Positions 1 to 6,697 of a stretch of DNA of 7,597 bases are shown piece after piece. The notes below the pieces were generated by a model that saw only the letters and a list, made by a program, of their open reading frames with translations, did no database searches and was not told where the DNA came from. Source of the DNA: DG-33 sp964345105 (GTDB lineage Archaea > Hadarchaeota > Hadarchaeia > Hadarchaeales > Hadarchaeaceae); NCBI GenBank assembly GCA_964345105.1, contig CAYFPZ010000062.1, forward strand, positions 1-7,597, in the 5' to 3' direction. The number at the start of each line of letters is the position of its first letter. Positions within the stretch are counted from its first letter, which is position 1. Both the position numbers and the translations under genes were made by a program.

Positions 1-367
1 CGACGAAACTAGGCACTTCAACTTCTAGTTTCTCGAACTTCGATTTCATCAACACTCGGACAGCTGCCCTGAACTCCTCCACATTATAATCCCTTAGTTT
101 CACGCGTGAGGCGAACAACATGATCGGATGTACATCATAACCGACGCTGTTTACCCCCAGTTGTTTGCAGGCGAGCGGCGTCGTTCCGCAGCCAACAAAT
201 GGGTCAAGTAAGAGATCATCTTCGCCAAGCCCCCAAGTTTCAGCAAGTAGGAACACGAGGTCTCGGGAGAAAGCCTCTTTGAAATAAAACCAATTGTAAA
301 TGGGAAGTTGCTTATTTATGAGGAAGGTCGCCAGTTTGCCCAGTTTGAGCTTCTCGACTATCTTCAC
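1..367 (-). CDS. DNA methyltransferase (N4-cytosine/N6-adenine type), N-terminal part, cut by window edge
   Basis: This frame begins at GTG 365-367 and stays open for 122 codons to the left edge, so the C-terminal part is missing. Residues 54-63 read LDPFVGCGTT, the SAM-binding motif I of amino-methyltransferases that modify adenine N6 or cytosine N4. About 15 residues later GYDVHP (76-81) fits motif II, whose acidic residue contacts the ribose of SAM. The stretch NWFYFKEAFSRDLV (25-38) resembles the segment preceding motif I in this group. The catalytic motif IV (D/N/S-PP-Y/F/W) should lie beyond the edge, which gives motif order I then IV, unlike the beta class. The gene follows rfcL by 16 nt on the same strand and is probably cotranscribed with it. 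No restriction endonuclease is visible. The frame is open upstream of the GTG into rfcL without an ATG or GTG, so GTG 367 is the best start, although no clear ribosome binding site precedes it. Target base and sequence cannot be told. Confidence 0.8.
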   Translation of the reverse strand, partial: MKIVEKLKLGKLATFLINKQLPIYNWFYFKEAFSRDLVFLLAETWGLGEDDLLLDPFVGCGTTPLACKQLGVNSVGYDVHPIMLFASRVKLRDYNVEEFRAAVRVLMKSKFEKLEVEVPSFV

Positions 368-383
368 AGGAGAACCTTCCGAG

Positions 384-1607
384 TCACCGCATTGACTTGA
401 GATAATTAGCCTCAGTGTCGCTCAGTTCGAGTTCGGCCGCGATTCGAGATGCAGCCTTCTTGTCGTGTTTGAATATCAGGTGCAAGTAGGGCAAGAAGTT
501 TTTTCGCGCAACCTTCGAGGAGGTGTGACAACGAGCAGCAATTTTTTTCGCTGTACTATCACGCACGGCTCGAACAGACCTAGTTCTGCCGAAATATTTT
601 CCAGAGCTGGGAGGTTGGAAGCGGACAAATTTTAGCTCGCCCTCACGAGCGAGAGCGACCCCGGCACTCATTAGGTCACTGGCGTACCTCCACAGCCCAT
701 AAGCTTGTCTTCTTCGAGCGCGGCCTAGAAAAGTATCGGCCCGCGAAATGGCGTCGTAGGCCTGTGCCCGATCAGCTGGGTCGGCAAACATCCGTGGGAT
801 ATTTTCATCAATCCACGCGAGAGCATCGTCAGGCGCCTTGTCGAGCGCCCATAACAATTCTCGAGCTTCCCTAACTCCTTTAGCATATACGAGTTGCTTC
901 AGCACGTCGAAAATGCTCGCTCCCCTGTCGCGTCGGTAAAGCACAACATCCTTTATGGCTAAGCGCTTTCTGCCGGCCACAATGGTTTGCAGGTCATTTA
1001 TCGCGGAGCGCAGGTCACCCCGTACAGTTTCAGCAATTACATTCAAAGCAATCGGGTCGGCTTCGATGTGCTCCGCGCGGCATATCCGTTGAAGTACGCT
1101 TGCAATTACATCCTTAGTTAAGCGCCTGAAGTTTATGGCGAGACAGATACCCCTTATTTTCCACGGAATCGCATATTGATCATTTGCGATTAGCACCACT
1201 GGATTCTGAGTCTGCTTGAGCAACTCCTCGATCGCTCGGTATCCACCCCGGTCTGTAGTTCCGTAGACGTTGTCGGCTTCATCGAGCACGACCAACCGCT
1301 TGCCCTCAGCCCCCGCAAAAAGTGTCCCTGTCGTCGCTGCTGTGCCGGCCACCTGTTGGACTATTTTAAGGGTGCGTTTGTCGCTAGCGTTGAGTTCGAT
1401 CAAATCCCACCCAAATTCCCGGGCCAATGCAGCGGTGGCAACTGTTTTCCCCGTCCCCGCCGCACCGTAGAGCAGGAGGGCGGGTTTTTTTGGCTTACCC
1501 TTCCGCCACCCTTCCGCCCAGTCGAGCATTGTTTTAAGAGCTTGGGATTGCCCAATTACTTCCTTAAGTTCGCGAGGTCGGTACTTGTCGACCCAAGATT
1601 CTGACAT
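384..1607 (-). CDS. rfcL: Replication factor C large subunit (clamp loader)
   Basis: This is the large subunit of the archaeal clamp loader. With four small subunits it opens the PCNA ring and loads it on primer-template junctions using ATP. It is 407 aa from ATG 1605-1607. The N-terminus SESWVDKYRP is the RFC box. Walker A is GAAGTGKT (48-55), Walker B is LVVLDEAD (105-112), sensor 1 lies in VVLIANDQY, and sensor 2 lies in RGDLRSAINDLQ. The SRC arginine-finger motif of small subunits is replaced by IRGICLAINFRRL, as expected for a large subunit. The C-terminal third, with YGLWRYASDLMSAGVALA, fits the large-subunit collar domain. The protein ends in SDTEANYLKSMR with no recognisable PCNA-binding (PIP) motif and no lysine-rich tail, and is shorter than the 470-500 aa of many euryarchaeal homologues. 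An in-frame GTG at 1622 would add five residues. I prefer the ATG because it starts exactly at the conserved box. Neither start has a Shine-Dalgarno site. The gene is divergent from mre11 and leads the methyltransferase gene. Confidence 0.96.
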   Translation of the reverse strand: MSESWVDKYRPRELKEVIGQSQALKTMLDWAEGWRKGKPKKPALLLYGAAGTGKTVATAALAREFGWDLIELNASDKRTLKIVQQVAGTAATTGTLFAGAEGKRLVVLDEADNVYGTTDRGGYRAIEELLKQTQNPVVLIANDQYAIPWKIRGICLAINFRRLTKDVIASVLQRICRAEHIEADPIALNVIAETVRGDLRSAINDLQTIVAGRKRLAIKDVVLYRRDRGASIFDVLKQLVYAKGVREARELLWALDKAPDDALAWIDENIPRMFADPADRAQAYDAISRADTFLGRARRRQAYGLWRYASDLMSAGVALAREGELKFVRFQPPSSGKYFGRTRSVRAVRDSTAKKIAARCHTSSKVARKNFLPYLHLIFKHDKKAASRIAAELELSDTEANYLKSMR

Positions 1608-1622
1608 GGAGGTACCAAACAC

Positions 1623-1733
1623 AATTTGACCGGGTTTGATTAAAATGATTGGGGCGCGGAAAACATGGAATATTCTTGACCCCTCTCCTAAAAATTGTCT
1701 TAAGTCCTAGTCCCATATACTGAATGGGATAAC
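1623..1733. promoter_or_regulatory. Divergent promoter region between rfcL and mre11
   Basis: These 111 nt separate two divergent genes and must hold both promoters. For rfcL, the minus-strand stretch CATTTTAATC (1647 down to 1638) is a plausible TATA element. Placing it at about -26 puts the transcript start near 1616, giving a leader of only about 10 nt before ATG 1607, which fits the missing Shine-Dalgarno. For mre11, TAAAAATT (1689-1696) is a possible TATA element that would give a short leader before GTG 1734. Neither match is strong. No open frame or RNA gene is visible here. Confidence 0.4.
1711..1729. repeat. 6-bp perfect inverted repeat just upstream of mre11
   Basis: TCCCAT (1711-1716) and ATGGGA (1724-1729) are exact reverse complements separated by 7 nt, and the repeat ends 4 nt before the mre11 GTG codon. 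It could be an operator for a dimeric regulator or a small hairpin in the mre11 leader that affects ribosome access. A 6-bp repeat can occur by chance, so the function is inferred from position only. Confidence 0.4.
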
Positions 1734-3035
1734 GTGAAAATTGCTGTCATCGCCGACACTCACTTGGGGGCGAAGTGGGGGACTGCGCGGGAACAAGATT
1801 CTTTCAAGCAGTCAAGGGAGGCCATCGAGCGAGTGCTTGAACTCGGTGCGGAACTCATTCTCGTGCTCGGCGATATTTTTGATATTAGAACCCCCCGCCA
1901 AGAAGTTTGGGCCCAAGCCATGCGCATCCTCTCAACTCCACTGGCAAAGGGACGAAACGAGATCACGCTCAGCCGTGTTATAGACAAAAATCAGGATGAT
2001 TTCTCTCCTTTGGCACTCCGCGGGACACCCGTAATCGCTTTACACGGAAATCACGAGCGGCGCACCCGAGGATTCATTAACCCTATAGAGGCTCTTGAAG
2101 CTGCAGGTCTCCTCATTCACCTGCATCACAACACGCTGGTTTTTAAAACCTCACGTGGCACGCTAGCAATTCACGGCATGAGTAATGTGCCCGAGCAACA
2201 TGCAAAAAATGTGCTCGCTACCTGGAACCCCAAGCCTGTTGAAGATGCATTCAACATCATGATGCTTCATCAATCCGTGGGACAGTACGTGTACTCAAGC
2301 GAAGAGTTCCCAACGATCGACCTCACGGATCTGCCGTCCGGGTTTGACCTCTATCTCTGCGGACACATCCATTACCACGCAGAAGCTACAGCGCACGGGA
2401 AGCCACTGCTCTTTCCAGGAAGCACCGAACGCACCCAGCTACTTCAAGTCGAGGCCGAAGTGCCAAAGGGGTTCTACATGCTCGACCTTGATGAAAGCCT
2501 CAGCTACGAGTTCATCGAGCTTAAGAGTGTTCGAGATTTTTACTATGGGGATATGAAATTCGAGAACGTTGGAATTCTTCAATTGAGTAAAGCGGTAAGG
2601 GCAAAGGTACAGGAGCTGCTGGAGCGACCCAGAAGCAATTTCGAGAAGCTCCCCCTGATCAGGCTGAGGCTCACGGGCACGCTTTCAAAGGAAACATCGC
2701 GCAGCGAGTTCGACGAGCGATCTATCATTCAGGAGTTCGCCGATCGAGCGTTGGTCGCTATAAGCAAGGGCGACCTCACTTCCCCCGGGCTCGAGGAGAA
2801 GGTGCAGCTCCTGCGCAAGTTAAGGGAGCGACGCTTGCCAATAGATGAGATGGCGATGAGTCTACTTGAGGCAAACCTTCGCGAGGTTAGTTACGACCAA
2901 CCGTTCGATGTACGCATGCTCTACAATCTTTTGGTTGAGAACAGGGGCGAGGAGGCTCTTCAAAAGGTTTTCGATGTAGTGGAAGAGCAGGTCAAAATTG
3001 AGCTGGAAAGGAAATCAAATGATAACCCAAGTTAA
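1734..3035 (+). CDS. mre11: DNA double-strand break repair nuclease Mre11
   Basis: This is the Mn-dependent nuclease of the Mre11-Rad50 complex, with 3'-5' exonuclease and endonuclease activity that processes double-strand break ends. It is 433 aa. The metallophosphoesterase motifs are all present: ADTHLG with D8 and H10, LGDIFD with D47, GNHE with N106 and H107, LHQ with H179, and GHIH with H211 and H213. The catalytic domain occupies roughly residues 1-220. A capping region follows (about 220-300), then a charged helical C-terminus likely to bind the base of the Rad50 coiled coil. Between motifs II and III there is a stretch (about residues 70-100) containing SRVIDKNQDDFSPLALRG, which may be a lineage-specific loop. 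The start is GTG, chosen because the first beta strand KIAVIADTH begins right after it and no ATG lies nearby upstream in frame. The 3' end overlaps rad50 by 17 nt, which implies translational coupling and matched stoichiometry. Confidence 0.96.
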   Translation: MKIAVIADTHLGAKWGTAREQDSFKQSREAIERVLELGAELILVLGDIFDIRTPRQEVWAQAMRILSTPLAKGRNEITLSRVIDKNQDDFSPLALRGTPVIALHGNHERRTRGFINPIEALEAAGLLIHLHHNTLVFKTSRGTLAIHGMSNVPEQHAKNVLATWNPKPVEDAFNIMMLHQSVGQYVYSSEEFPTIDLTDLPSGFDLYLCGHIHYHAEATAHGKPLLFPGSTERTQLLQVEAEVPKGFYMLDLDESLSYEFIELKSVRDFYYGDMKFENVGILQLSKAVRAKVQELLERPRSNFEKLPLIRLRLTGTLSKETSRSEFDERSIIQEFADRALVAISKGDLTSPGLEEKVQLLRKLRERRLPIDEMAMSLLEANLREVSYDQPFDVRMLYNLLVENRGEEALQKVFDVVEEQVKIELERKSNDNPS

Positions 3036-5421
3036 ACTAAAAAATTGGAAGTCGCACCACAAAACCGACTTGCATTTTGGTGACGGCACGAATGTTCTCG
3101 TAGGAACCATGGGTGCTGGAAAGTCCGCAGTATTGGACGCGATTACCTACGCTCTCTTTGGAACCCTGCCAGCAGTGCAGACCCGGCGCATCAGACTCGA
3201 GAACCTCATAATGAACCGACCTGACACCATGGATCGGGCAGAGGTCGAAGTTAGATTCCTCACACCTAACGGCGACGAATTTACAGTCAAACGTGTCATC
3301 GAGCTAGGGAAGGGAACGGTACTTTCGGAACTTCGAAAGGCTACCGGCGAGTTGGTCGAGAGCCCAAGTGCGACACGCGTAAGTGAGAACATCCGCTCTC
3401 TCCTCAAACTCGATTACGATCTTTTCGAGCGAGCGATTTACGCGGAACAAAATCGTTTGGATTATTTCCTGACCCTACCGCGCGGCAAACGGATGGAAAG
3501 CATCGATGAGCTTTTGGGTATAAACAAGCTTGAGCTGGCACGCAAAGAAATAGGCTCGCTCACGAACCGCGTCCGAGACCGCACCGAGGAACGAAAGAGG
3601 ACCATAAACCAGCTCGGACAGGATGTCTCGCTAGCTCTCTTACCGACACACGAGCAGGAGATGAAGGATATTGAACTATCGAAGCAAGAAACCCAGAAGA
3701 GTCTCCAACAAATTCAACCAGAGCTGAAGGCAACATCATCCCAACTTCAGCAGTTGCGCAAAACCGAGCAGGAACTCTCACGGTTGGAGAACTCATCCCG
3801 CGAACTCGATGGGGCGATAAACGCATTGGATCGTCAAATCGAGCAGGCCAAAGTGAGATTAGGGGCCGCTGTCGAGTTTGCTTCCGAAGAATTCAAACGA
3901 CGGGTGGCAGATCTTGAACAGGCCTGCCGCGAGGCTGATTCTCGGGCGAGCGAGCTCAACTCTAATTTAACTACTAACAGTTCGATGGTACGGGAATTAG
4001 AAACCAAGATTGGGATGATCCATGAACGCTTGGAAAGGCTCGCGAGCGAGATAGAACGAAAAAACAAGTTGAGTGAGGAGCTGGAAAAATTAAGATCACA
4101 AGAACTGGTGAAGCTAATTGAAGAACTGCAGCTCAAGTTTAGACGCGCTGGCGATGAACTTGCAGCGTCTCATGCCCGAGCGCAGGATCTTCAGCAGGTG
4201 ATGGATGAACTTGCTGCAGCGGGTTCAACATGCCCAGTCTGCGAAAGCCCCCTTGAGGAGAGTAAAAAGCAGCAATTATTGAAGGAGCGCAGAGAACAGC
4301 TTGAGGCAAAAATCAAACGCGCAGCCGAACTTGAGGCGCACGTGAAAGAATTGAATAAAAATTTGAATGAGAAGCTCGAACTTCAGAGAAGAGCTCAGCT
4401 ACTGGCGAAGGAGATCGAGGAGCTTCCTGCGAGAGAGACGGAGCGTTCTCAGCTCTTCCAACAAATTCGAAGTTTGGAACGGGAACTTCTAAATGTGCAG
4501 GAGACAACAAGGAAGCTCAAGATTGAGGTTGAGAGGGCACGCAAGGAAGCGGAAGCGCTTCGTGAACAGTTCACCGCGACCAAGCAGTCGCTTCAGCTAA
4601 AGCTTGACTTGAACCATCTTGAGATGGAGCACAAGCAAAAGTTCAACGAACGATTACGTGTACAGGGCGAGCTGGAGCAGTTTAGGCGCACTTATAGCGA
4701 AGCACGGGTGAAAGAACTCGAACGCAAGTACGAGGAACTCATTCGCGCTCATGAGCGTTTGCAAACCGAACTTGTCGGGAAGAAGCAGTTGATCACGGAG
4801 AAGCGGAGGCTCATCGAGAGTATTCGAGAAAAGCGCGAGACGATTTTGCGATGTGAGGTGGAGGTCAAACATCTGGGGGACGCGGCGAGGGGGCTGACAA
4901 CAATTCAAGCCGCGCTCGCGCGAACCCAAGTGGCTATGCGCAGGGAATTCATCGATGGGGTTAACGAGGCGATGAGCGAGCTCTGGGAGAGCATCTACCC
5001 TTACGGAGATTTAACAGGCATCAAGCTTGCTGTCGAGGGGGGCGAGCGCGGAAGCGATTACGTGCTACAGCTCCGCGATCGCGCTGGAAACTGGATTCCT
5101 GTCGAAGGGATCGCGAGCGGGGGTGAACGCACCGATGCCTGCCTAGCACTCCGGATAGCGTTCGCGATCGTGCTCGCGCCATCGCTCAGCTGGATTGTGC
5201 TCGATGAACCGACGCACAACCTCGATGAGGAAGGCATTCAAGAGCTCGCGAAGGTCTTGAGAGAGCGCCTTCCAGAGATTGTGCAACAGATAATAATCAT
5301 AACTCATGAACGGCAGCTGGAAGAAGCGGTGAGTGGTTACCTTTATCGTTTTTCACGAAACAAGGATGCGGATGAACCAACGAGAATCGAGCGGGTGAAA
5401 GTTCCCGATAGATTTGATTGA
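3019..5421 (+). CDS. rad50: DNA double-strand break repair ATPase Rad50
   Basis: This is an SMC-like ABC ATPase that dimerises, tethers DNA ends and controls Mre11. It is 800 aa from ATG 3019, which is preceded by a purine-rich GGAAAGGAAA. An in-frame TTG at 2998 would add seven residues ahead of the conserved first strand ITQVKLKNWKSH and was rejected. Walker A is GTMGAGKS (29-36). A Q-loop lies in YAEQNRLDYF. Long heptad-rich coiled-coil arms flank the zinc hook CPVC (C405, C408) near the middle. The C-terminal lobe has the signature ASGGER (699-704), Walker B IVLDEP (726-731), D-loop HNLDE, and H-loop ITHE with H763. All catalytic elements are present, so the enzyme should be active. The usual Asn of the Rad50 P-loop (GxNGxGKS) is Met here. 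The length is somewhat below the 850-1000 aa of well-known archaeal Rad50s, which means shorter arms. The gene is the second of a two-gene unit with mre11 and converges on the pilin-like cassette with 1 nt between stop codons. Confidence 0.97.
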   Translation: MITQVKLKNWKSHHKTDLHFGDGTNVLVGTMGAGKSAVLDAITYALFGTLPAVQTRRIRLENLIMNRPDTMDRAEVEVRFLTPNGDEFTVKRVIELGKGTVLSELRKATGELVESPSATRVSENIRSLLKLDYDLFERAIYAEQNRLDYFLTLPRGKRMESIDELLGINKLELARKEIGSLTNRVRDRTEERKRTINQLGQDVSLALLPTHEQEMKDIELSKQETQKSLQQIQPELKATSSQLQQLRKTEQELSRLENSSRELDGAINALDRQIEQAKVRLGAAVEFASEEFKRRVADLEQACREADSRASELNSNLTTNSSMVRELETKIGMIHERLERLASEIERKNKLSEELEKLRSQELVKLIEELQLKFRRAGDELAASHARAQDLQQVMDELAAAGSTCPVCESPLEESKKQQLLKERREQLEAKIKRAAELEAHVKELNKNLNEKLELQRRAQLLAKEIEELPARETERSQLFQQIRSLERELLNVQETTRKLKIEVERARKEAEALREQFTATKQSLQLKLDLNHLEMEHKQKFNERLRVQGELEQFRRTYSEARVKELERKYEELIRAHERLQTELVGKKQLITEKRRLIESIREKRETILRCEVEVKHLGDAARGLTTIQAALARTQVAMRREFIDGVNEAMSELWESIYPYGDLTGIKLAVEGGERGSDYVLQLRDRAGNWIPVEGIASGGERTDACLALRIAFAIVLAPSLSWIVLDEPTHNLDEEGIQELAKVLRERLPEIVQQIIIITHERQLEEAVSGYLYRFSRNKDADEPTRIERVKVPDRFD

Positions 5422-5438
5422 TTCAAGCCTCATCAATC
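5416..5438. repeat. Inverted repeat across the convergent rad50 / pilin-cassette stop codons
   Basis: GATTGAT (5416-5422) and ATCAATC (5432-5438) form a perfect 7-bp stem around a 9-nt loop. The stem spans the last codons and the stop codons of both converging genes. No T-tract follows on either strand, so it is not a classic terminator. It might limit read-through or protect 3' ends in both directions, or be chance. Confidence 0.35.
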
Positions 5439-5920
5439 TCAAAAATCCTCACGGTCGCTGGCACAGCAATGTTTTCCCCACCCGCCGTGGTCAAACGCAC
5501 CTCACCTTGTCTAACAAATTGTTTCTCCGCGTCTATGCCGAGCCCAACACCCTCAGGCCATGAAAGCTCCCACGAAGAGTTGTCGTAACTTAAGTTGATC
5601 GCCACAGCATATCCGGGCGAGCAAAGGTATTCGAGGGCGTTCTCCATGGCGGAGCGCAAGTGGGGTTCGGGCACGGTTGGTTGTTCTAGCAGAAGATTCT
5701 CGGTGGCCGCGCGCAGAAAGCTTACACTATACGGCTCGACCCAAGCGAGCTCCAATGTCATGTACAAATGTTCGCTCTTGAGTTCGAGTTGGCGATCGGT
5801 GGCTGCACGAAGTGGTCTCAGGCTGTAGGTGTGCATGAACACAGCGGCGAGGACTAGCACTACAAACATGAACGCGATTGCGATAATATCTGCAACGCCA
5901 CGATCCTCTAAGCGCGCCAT
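5423..5920 (-). CDS. Pilin-like single-pass membrane protein, last gene of the cassette
   Basis: This is a 165-aa protein of unknown specific function. The N-terminus is MARLEDRGVADIIAIAF followed by a hydrophobic helix to about residue 31. A short charged leader with an RG pair directly before a long hydrophobic stretch resembles archaeal type IV pilin-like (class III) signal peptides. If so, a prepilin peptidase could cut near DRG/V and the helix would act as assembly core or membrane anchor. The body has a helical middle (about 35-100) and a beta-rich end with SPGYAVAINLSYDNSSWEL. An upstream ATG at 5992 would add 24 residues with no hydrophobic character and would lie deep inside the preceding gene, so ATG 5920 is preferred. 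It overlaps the upstream gene by 13 nt, suggesting translational coupling. The stop lies 1 nt from the rad50 stop. A minor pilin is the likely role, by inference; no family can be named with certainty. Confidence 0.82.
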   Translation of the reverse strand: MARLEDRGVADIIAIAFMFVVLVLAAVFMHTYSLRPLRAATDRQLELKSEHLYMTLELAWVEPYSVSFLRAATENLLLEQPTVPEPHLRSAMENALEYLCSPGYAVAINLSYDNSSWELSWPEGVGLGIDAEKQFVRQGEVRLTTAGGENIAVPATVRIFEIDEA

Positions 5921-6342
5921 GCAACCACACTCAACTTGGCTGGTAGGAACCGACCGTTCTCGTAGAGGGCGCACGCCACCGCCAACGAGCACCTTGCCCT
6001 ATTATCGGGTGGGGCTGAACCGTAGGGTCCGAGAACGTATTCTCCCTCAGCCTCGTAACTCACCGAAACCCGAAAATCAAAGTTTTCCCCGCCAATCTCC
6101 CAGCGGATGGAGCAATTTTCAAGTTTTGCAGGATCAATCGAGTACATGTGCAACTTTTCATCGTTGTCTACGTATGCCAGCTCCTCTACAGATAGGCGGG
6201 TGACGATTGCTGAAGTGACATCGGTTAGCTCAGCAAGCGCAGAAATGGTACTGTGTTGTTGGTAAGCAGAGACGGACACAAGCAAAAAAGAGATAACAAG
6301 AATGCATGTAGCGAGTGTTTTCAGGATTTGGGTTAGTGTCAT
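5908..6342 (-). CDS. Small membrane-anchored protein with pilin-like architecture, third gene of the cassette
   Basis: This is a 144-aa protein that I do not recognise. The N-terminal helix TCILVISFLLVSVSAYQQ (12-29) is a signal anchor or signal peptide, with one lysine before it and no clear prepilin cleavage motif. The remaining body of about 115 aa is predicted to be outside the membrane and mostly beta in its second half (NFDFRVSVSYEAEGEYVLG). Cysteines at 77, 118 and 124 could form a disulfide; a fourth (C13) lies in the helix. The ATG overlaps the stop of the upstream gene as ATGA, with GGTGA a few bases before it as a fair ribosome binding site. Its 3' end overlaps the next gene by 13 nt. 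Size, single N-terminal helix and position among pilin-like genes suggest a minor pilin or pilus accessory subunit. A general secreted protein remains possible. Confidence 0.78.
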   Translation of the reverse strand: MTLTQILKTLATCILVISFLLVSVSAYQQHSTISALAELTDVTSAIVTRLSVEELAYVDNDEKLHMYSIDPAKLENCSIRWEIGGENFDFRVSVSYEAEGEYVLGPYGSAPPDNRARCSLAVACALYENGRFLPAKLSVVAWRA

Positions 6343-6692
6343 TTGCTCACCACGACTGAATTATCTTCAAGCATTACGGTTAGCACGTATGAACCTTCGC
6401 TGAATTCTTGGCCTATTACTTGCAACGAGTAACCATTTTCCGGGACGGCGAAACCGTTTATTGCCACACGTTGATTTTCAAACTTGATTTTGTAACCACT
6501 AGGCACAGTAATCTCAACGGTTTGTGGGTTTCCGGTCGCAATCGCTGCTTGAACACCGTTGTTCAGTTCAAGTGCAGCTTCCCTTGCCCTACGCTCGCGG
6601 TCGAGTCCTTGAAGGAACTGGTAACCTAAAATGAATATCGAAACCACGAAAGCAGCAAGTATCACAAGTGCAAGGGTCCTGAAAGCTGGCAT
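6339..6692 (-). CDS. Small single-helix surface protein, second gene of the cassette
   Basis: This is a 117-aa protein of unknown function. The short N-terminus MPAFRT is followed by a hydrophobic helix (about 7-28, LALVILAAFVVSIFILGYQF), then an amphipathic, charged helix continuing it (DRERRAREAALELNNGV). This continuous N-terminal helix is characteristic of pilin-fold proteins. The remainder is a compact beta domain with TVEITVPSGYKIKFENQRVAI and a final hairpin YVLTVMLEDNSVVV. It starts 5 nt after the stop of the preceding gene and overlaps the following one by 4 nt (ATGA), so it is clearly in the same transcript. No catalytic motif is visible. I infer a minor pilin or another subunit of a surface filament or anchored complex. 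Confidence 0.78.
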   Translation of the reverse strand: MPAFRTLALVILAAFVVSIFILGYQFLQGLDRERRAREAALELNNGVQAAIATGNPQTVEITVPSGYKIKFENQRVAINGFAVPENGYSLQVIGQEFSEGSYVLTVMLEDNSVVVSK

Positions 6693-6697
6693 ACTTT

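Noticed and set aside
1270..1604. Plus-strand open frames opposite the 5' half of rfcL
   Set aside because: They lie fully antisense to strongly conserved AAA+ motifs and encode no recognisable domain.
1608..1622. GTG at 1622 as the rfcL start
   Set aside because: It adds five residues ahead of the conserved SESWVDKYRP box and has no ribosome site; ATG 1607 fits the family.
2998..3018. TTG at 2998 as the rad50 start
   Set aside because: It extends before the conserved first strand, uses a rarer start codon, and loses the purine-rich site that precedes ATG 3019.
5921..5992. 24-residue N-terminal extension of the last cassette gene from ATG 5992
   Set aside because: The extension overlaps the preceding gene by 85 nt, is polar and Gly/Arg-rich, and would bury the pilin-like helix behind an unusual leader.
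5829..6203. Plus-strand open frame of 124 codons opposite the pilin-like genes
   Set aside because: It is antisense to two genes with coherent membrane-anchor architecture and tight overlaps, and its product is low-complexity and Ser/Arg/Pro-rich, as expected of a shadow frame.
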